Assembly (NCBI RefSeq): GCF_013112485.1
Contig: NZ_JABFHG010000006.1
Span: forward strand, 186,001-250,000
Source: Roseicella sp. DB1501
Lineage (GTDB): Bacteria > Pseudomonadota > Alphaproteobacteria > Acetobacterales > Acetobacteraceae
Direction of reading: 5' to 3'
DNA: 64,000 bases
In this document: positions 60,591-64,000 of the stretch, one piece after another
How the letters are laid out: each line of letters starts with the position of its first letter
Numbering within the stretch: the stretch's first letter is position 1
Position numbers and translations under genes: made by a program
The notes under the pieces: model-generated
The model's database searches: none
Seen by the model: only the letters and a program-made list of their open reading frames with translations
Told to the model about the DNA's origin: nothing

Positions 60591-61394
60591 TTAAGGCGCC
60601 CCGGCCGCGGCGCCGGCCATCGCATCCTGCCAGGCGAAGAGCGGGCGGAGCTGCCGGGCCGGGCGGTCCCCCATGTAGTAGGAATATTCCGCAGCCCGCC
60701 GGTAGAAGGCCTCCTCCTCCGGCGGCAGGCCGGTCTCGCGGTACCAGGGCAGGTGCCGCGCGGTGAAGCGGCCGCCGACGCGGATCCCGCGGAAGGGCTG
60801 CGCCGGGTCGAAATGCTCCTGGTCGTAGAGCGCGAAGATGGTGTCGATCTCGGCCCGGTAGAGCGGCTCGGCGAAGCCCGGCATGGTCAGCCGCTCCTGC
60901 CAGTGCGCCGCTTCGGACTCCCAGATCCGCTTCCAGCCTTCGGCATGCCGGAAGGCGGTGTCCACCATCAGGTGCCGGTCGGCGAGGCTGAGGGCGAAGC
61001 CGGCCTTCCCGCTGCGGAACTGCGCCGCGACCCGGGCGAGCTGCGCTGGGAAATCCGCCGGCAGCGCCGGGTTCAGCTCGAGGTCCGGATCGGTCAGGCA
61101 GAAATGCCGCGGCAGGCGGCGCAGGAAGCCCGCATCCTGCCAGACCGCGCGCGGGCCGAGATTCTGCCCGAGCAGCAGCACCAGCACCCGCCCCGGCGCC
61201 AGCCCCTGCGCCGCCCAGCGCCGGTAGAGCGCGAGCGCCGGCGGGTAGGTCGAGCCGTTGTCCAGCACCACCGGCCGCAGCCCAGGGAAGCGCAGGAGCT
61301 GGCCGACCATGCCGGCGACATAGGTGGGGTTGTTGAAGGCGGGGATGAGGACGGGCATCTGCCCCGCCGCCGCGATATCCGTGCCTGCCGCCAT
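60591..61394 (-). CDS. glycosyltransferase family 2-like protein
   Basis: A 267-residue GT-A-type protein. PVLIPAFNNPTYVAGMV near the N terminus and VVLDNGSTYPPALALY (about residues 41-56) form the nucleotide-binding start. CLTDPDLELNPALPADF holds the DxD-like metal site (Asp97-Pro-Asp99). It contains no membrane segment. It likely acts with the GT4-FkbM fusion downstream in building a surface glycan. AGGAGGGGG precedes the ATG at 61394; the long open frame upstream runs antisense to fabD and fabG and is not coding. It diverges from fabD. Confidence 0.8.
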   Translation of the reverse strand: MAAGTDIAAAGQMPVLIPAFNNPTYVAGMVGQLLRFPGLRPVVLDNGSTYPPALALYRRWAAQGLAPGRVLVLLLGQNLGPRAVWQDAGFLRRLPRHFCLTDPDLELNPALPADFPAQLARVAAQFRSGKAGFALSLADRHLMVDTAFRHAEGWKRIWESEAAHWQERLTMPGFAEPLYRAEIDTIFALYDQEHFDPAQPFRGIRVGGRFTARHLPWYRETGLPPEEEAFYRRAAEYSYYMGDRPARQLRPLFAWQDAMAGAAAGAP

Positions 61395-61426
61395 GTCCGG
61401 CCCCCTCCTGCGGGCGCCAGCCTGCC

Positions 61427-61519
61427 CCGGCATCCCCTTCCAGGCGGTGAAGACCCCGCGCCCGGCGGCGCGGCGCGGGGATGCCGGAACGTTGACAGTC
61501 GGATGACCGACCGTTACCC
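61427..61519. promoter_or_regulatory. competing hairpins and candidate promoter upstream of fabD
   Basis: CCGGCATCCCC (61427-61437) pairs perfectly with GGGGATGCCGG (61477-61487). The inner CCCCGCGCC (61454-61462) pairs with GGCGCGGGG (61472-61480), so the GGGG at 61477-61480 can join only one stem at a time. On the fabD side, TTGACA lies at 61492-61497 with TTACCC 16 bases on. A GTCGG-ATGA-CCGAC palindrome (61498-61511) fills the spacer and could be an operator. The function is inferred. Confidence 0.4.
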
Positions 61520-61562
61520 CGCGCGCCCATCGCTCGGCCACGCCACCAAGGGAAACGCCATC

Positions 61563-62522
61563 ATGGCCCTCGCCTTCGTCTTCCCCGGCCAGGGGAGCCA
61601 GGCCCCCGGCATGGGCCGGGATCTCGCCGCCGCCTTCCCCGTCGCCCGCGAGGTCTTCCAGGAGGTGGACGAGGCGCTGAAGCAGAGCCTCTCGCGCCTG
61701 ATGTTCGAGGGCCCGGCGGAGGAGCTGACCCTCACCGCCAATGCCCAGCCGGCGCTGATGGCGCATTCCGTCGCCGTGCTGCGGGTGCTGGAGAAGGAGG
61801 GCGGCTTCGACCTGCCGGCGCGCGTCGCCCTGGTCGCCGGCCATTCCCTCGGCGAGTACAGCGCGCTGACCGCCGCCCGGGCCTTCGATCTCGCCACCGC
61901 CGCCCGCCTGCTGCGGCTGCGCGGCGAGGCGATGCAGAAGGCGACGCCCGCCGGCATCGGCGCCATGGCGGCGCTGCTCGGCGCCGAGCTGGAGCAGGCT
62001 CAGGCGCTCTGCGAGGCCGCCCGGACCGATCCGGAGACCGGCAAGGCCGAGGTGGCGGAGATCGCCAACGACAATGGCGGCGGCCAGGTGGTGATCTCCG
62101 GCCATAAGGGCGCGATCGACCGCGCCGTCGCCGCCGCGCCCGGCGCCGGCATCAAGCGCGCCATGCCGCTGCCGGTCTCGGCGCCCTTCCATTGCTCGCT
62201 GATGGCGCCCGCCGCCGAGGCGATGGGTGAGGCGCTGGAGCGGGCCGCGATCGCCGCCCCCGTCGTCCCCGTCGTCGCCAATGTCTCGGCCGCGAAGGCC
62301 ACGGACCCGGCCGAGATCCGCGACCTGCTGGTCCGGCAGGTGACCGGCACGGTGCGCTGGCGCGAATGCGTCGCCGCCATGGCCGCGATGGGCTGCGACC
62401 GCTTCGCCGAGCTCGGCGCCGGCAAGGTGCTGACCGGCCTGATGAAGCGCAACGCGCCCGGCGCCACGGCCGTCGCGCTGGGCGCGCCGGGCGATATCGA
62501 AGCCTTCCTGAAGAGCCTCTGA
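61563..62522 (+). CDS. fabD: malonyl-CoA:ACP transacylase
   Basis: A 319-residue acyltransferase that loads malonate onto acyl carrier protein for fatty-acid synthesis. FVFPGQGSQ is at residues 5-13. The nucleophile is Ser95 in GHSLGEYSAL, and the catalytic His lies in PVSAPFHCSLM (near residue 205). AAGGGAAA precedes the ATG at 61563. fabG follows 12 bases after the stop, a typical fab gene pair. The usual next gene, acpP, is not found downstream: a convergent amidase gene lies there instead. Confidence 0.95.
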   Translation: MALAFVFPGQGSQAPGMGRDLAAAFPVAREVFQEVDEALKQSLSRLMFEGPAEELTLTANAQPALMAHSVAVLRVLEKEGGFDLPARVALVAGHSLGEYSALTAARAFDLATAARLLRLRGEAMQKATPAGIGAMAALLGAELEQAQALCEAARTDPETGKAEVAEIANDNGGGQVVISGHKGAIDRAVAAAPGAGIKRAMPLPVSAPFHCSLMAPAAEAMGEALERAAIAAPVVPVVANVSAAKATDPAEIRDLLVRQVTGTVRWRECVAAMAAMGCDRFAELGAGKVLTGLMKRNAPGATAVALGAPGDIEAFLKSL

Positions 62523-62534
62523 GGAGCCCGCGCC

Positions 62535-63272
62535 ATGTTCAGGCTGGATGGCAAGGTCGCGCTGGTCACCGGCGCGACGGGCGGCATCGGCGCCGCGACG
62601 GCGCGGGCGCTGCACGCCCAGGGCGCCCAGGTGGCGCTGACCGGCCGCCGCGCGGCGGAGCTGGAGGCGCTGGCCGCCGAGCTCGGCGAGCGCGTGCTGG
62701 TGGCGCCGGCCGACCTCGCCGAGGCGGCGGCGCCGGCGGCGCTGGTCGAGCAGGTGGAGGGCAAGCTCGGCGGGCTCGACATCCTGGTGAACAATGCCGG
62801 CTTCACCCGCGACATGCTGGCGTTGCGCATGGGCGATGCCGACTGGGCCGCGGTGCTCGAGGTCGACCTGACCGCCCCCTTCCGCCTGGCCCGGGCGGCG
62901 CTGCGTGGCATGATGAAGAAGCGGCATGGCCGCATCGTCTCCATCGCCTCCATCGTCGGCGTCACCGGCAATGCGGGCCAGGCGAATTACGCCGCGGCCA
63001 AGGCCGGACTGATCGGCATGAGCAAGTCGCTGGCGCAGGAGGTCGCGACGCGCGGCGTGACGGTGAACGTCGTCGCCCCGGGTTTCGTGAAGACGGCGAT
63101 GACGGACGCCCTGCCCGAGGCGGCGCGCGGCAAGCTGCTGGAGCGCATCCCGGCGGCGCGCATGGGCCTGCCGGAGGATATCGCCGGCGCGGTGGTCTAC
63201 CTCGCCAGCGCCGAGGCGGGCTGGGTCACCGGCCAGACCCTGCACGTGAATGGCGGGATGGCGATGATCTGA
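62535..63272 (+). CDS. fabG: 3-oxoacyl-[acyl-carrier-protein] reductase
   Basis: A 245-residue NADPH-dependent SDR that reduces beta-ketoacyl-ACP. The cofactor motif TGATGGIG is at residues 12-19, NNAG at 86-89, and the active site Ser139, Tyr152 and Lys156 (NYAAAK) is intact. The IVGVTGNAGQANYAAAKAG region and C-terminal TGQTLHVNGGM are diagnostic of FabG. It is co-transcribed with fabD. A repeat hairpin of family B lies 82 bases after its stop. Confidence 0.95.
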   Translation: MFRLDGKVALVTGATGGIGAATARALHAQGAQVALTGRRAAELEALAAELGERVLVAPADLAEAAAPAALVEQVEGKLGGLDILVNNAGFTRDMLALRMGDADWAAVLEVDLTAPFRLARAALRGMMKKRHGRIVSIASIVGVTGNAGQANYAAAKAGLIGMSKSLAQEVATRGVTVNVVAPGFVKTAMTDALPEAARGKLLERIPAARMGLPEDIAGAVVYLASAEAGWVTGQTLHVNGGMAMI

Positions 63273-63354
63273 TCCACTGGCCCTCAGGCACCGGGCGCCA
63301 ATCTCCGGTTCGCCTGGCTGCGCGACATGGGTCGCGGGCCCCGTTCGGGACCTC

Positions 63355-63376
63355 GGACAGGTCATAAGACCGGTCC
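63355..63376 (-). repeat. GACCGGTCC hairpin repeat, copy B2
   Basis: GGACAGGTC and GACCGGTCC form a 9-bp stem with one mismatch around loop ATAA. On the minus strand the context TTGATGCGAACGGACCGGTC and GTCCGAGG matches copy B1 at 44.66 kb almost base for base. It lies between the convergent fabG and amidase stops, about 43 bases past the latter. Confidence 0.55.
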
Positions 63377-63419
63377 GTTCGCATCAAGTGGCTGGCCGCC
63401 CGCCGGCCTGCCCCTTTTG

Positions 63420-64000
63420 CTACAGGTCGAGCCGGATGCCGGTCTCCGAGAGGAGGAAGCCGGCCAGCCGCGCATCCGCCCCCGGCGCGCCGAAGAGCAG
63501 CGCCCCGACCGGCATCCCGCTCGCCTCGTCCAGCCCGGCGCGCAGCGTGGCGACCGGCCCGCCGAGCGCCGTGGTCGGGATGACGAAGGACGGATCGCCG
63601 GTGGTGCCGTCGGCCGGCGCCACATCCGGGGCCGCGGGCAGCAGCAGCAGCTCCTCGGTGCCGAATTCCGCCCAGAAGCGGCGGCGGATGCCGGCCAGCC
63701 GGTGCAGCGCGTTGAGATACTTCGCCTCGGGCACCGCCAGCCCGGCCTCGATATCGGCGGCCAGGCGCGGAGCCAGGCGCTCCCGCGGCAGCCGGGCATG
63801 GGTGCGGCCGAGCTCGGCGAGCAGCACGATACGATGGGTGGCGAGGATCTCCTCGAGCCCGACCGGCGTCGCGGCGCAGCGGATCGCCAGCCCGGCCACC
63901 GCCAGCCGCTCGGCCAGCGCCGTGATACCGGCGGCGATGCCCGGCGCGACGCGGCGCGCCACCAGCGGGTCCTCCAGCACCATCAGCCGGGGCGGCGGCG
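63420..64000 (-). CDS. amidase-family protein, C-terminal part (5' end outside window)
   Basis: The frame is open to the window edge and ends at 63420, giving at least 193 residues. RLMVLEDPLVARRVAPGIAAGITALAERL and, later, YLNALHRLAGIRRRFWAEF, LLLLPAAPDVAP and GMPVGALLFGAPGADARLAGFLLSE (all cited in part) match the C-terminal lobe of amidase-signature enzymes, where the last motif is typical (G-L-P-x-G-x-Q-x-x-G-x). The Ser-cisSer-Lys catalytic region lies upstream and is not visible. The substrate is unknown. It is convergent with fabG. Confidence 0.7.
   Translation of the reverse strand, partial: PPPRLMVLEDPLVARRVAPGIAAGITALAERLAVAGLAIRCAATPVGLEEILATHRIVLLAELGRTHARLPRERLAPRLAADIEAGLAVPEAKYLNALHRLAGIRRRFWAEFGTEELLLLPAAPDVAPADGTTGDPSFVIPTTALGGPVATLRAGLDEASGMPVGALLFGAPGADARLAGFLLSETGIRLDL

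Noticed and set aside
60591-63365. A 924-codon minus-strand frame opposite fabD and fabG
   Set aside because: Only the last 268 codons resemble a protein (GT2-like). The rest is opposite two strongly recognised fab genes and is an artefact of high GC content.

Overview
The window is about 70% GC, gene-dense and runs on long chains of overlapping genes. It looks like an alphaproteobacterium, most likely an Acetobacteraceae (Roseomonas-like) chromosome. Supporting signs are a GAAC-N7-GAAC LexA box of the alphaproteobacterial type, metX-metW, a chorismate mutase/HisC/TyrA cluster, a LivM-LivG fusion transporter, a tripartite-tricarboxylate (Bug) binding protein and PQQ-type sugar dehydrogenase genes. 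No tRNA, rRNA, CRISPR array, prophage or insertion sequence was seen. The species assignment is inference from gene content and composition.

Layout. 1-4.35 kb (+): the tail of one MFS transporter, a second MFS transporter and a SelD-N-terminal-like flavoprotein, joined by GTGA overlaps, then an SDR and an FMN reductase. 4.4-7.2 kb: an arginine/ornithine catabolic pair (amidinotransferase-fold enzyme and ornithine aminotransferase) facing its probable Lrp/AsnC regulator. 7.2-10.9 kb (-): a three-subunit molybdenum hydroxylase (FAD, 2Fe-2S, Mo). 11.1-16.1 kb (+): a complete branched-chain 2-oxoacid dehydrogenase operon (E1a, E1b, E2, E3). 16.3-20.6 kb (+): an iron-uptake cassette FecI-FecR-TonB receptor behind a perfect Fur-box palindrome. 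20.7-22.6 kb (-): a VOC protein and an FMO-like flavoprotein. 22.8-25.9 kb: a B12-dependent (class II) ribonucleotide reductase with a candidate NrdR box, divergent from a group III truncated hemoglobin.

25.9-27.1 kb (-): a PLP aminotransferase. 27.5-32.2 kb (+): a Liv-type ABC importer (binding protein, LivH, LivM-LivG fusion, LivF). 32.2-35.4 kb (-): a tight LLM flavoenzyme / serine hydrolase / metallo-hydrolase operon. 35.6-38.1 kb (+): eutBC coupled to the ribosome-rescue hydrolase arfB. 38.1-42.8 kb (-): a BMP-family (nucleoside-type) ABC importer. 42.9-45.8 kb (-): a PepSY-like secreted protein, an orphan Bug binding protein and a ketopantoate-reductase-family enzyme. 45.9-48.7 kb (+): a radical-SAM protein coupled to a DUF4130-UdgX fusion, with a LexA box over the -10 element. 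48.9-52.3 kb: a periplasmic sorbosone-dehydrogenase-like protein, a diheme cytochrome c and a small four-cysteine secreted protein, facing a secreted beta-propeller protein.

52.5-55.4 kb (-): chorismate mutase, HisC-like aminotransferase and TyrA, forming a tyrosine/phenylalanine branch. 55.6-57.5 kb (+): metX-metW. 57.6-58.1 kb: a small unknown protein with an unusually AT-rich leader. 58.1-61.4 kb (-): an SDR lacking the catalytic tyrosine, a GT4-FkbM fusion and a GT2-like protein. 61.6-63.3 kb (+): fabD-fabG. 63.4-64.0 kb (-): the C-terminal part of an amidase-family protein.

Beyond the genes, two families of short dispersed repeats stand out. One begins within a few bases of stop codons at four separate operon ends. 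The other is a GACCGGTCC-stem hairpin found at two gene ends. The most interesting functional unit is the SOS-box-controlled radical SAM / DUF4130-UdgX operon, whose joint biochemical role is to my knowledge not established.
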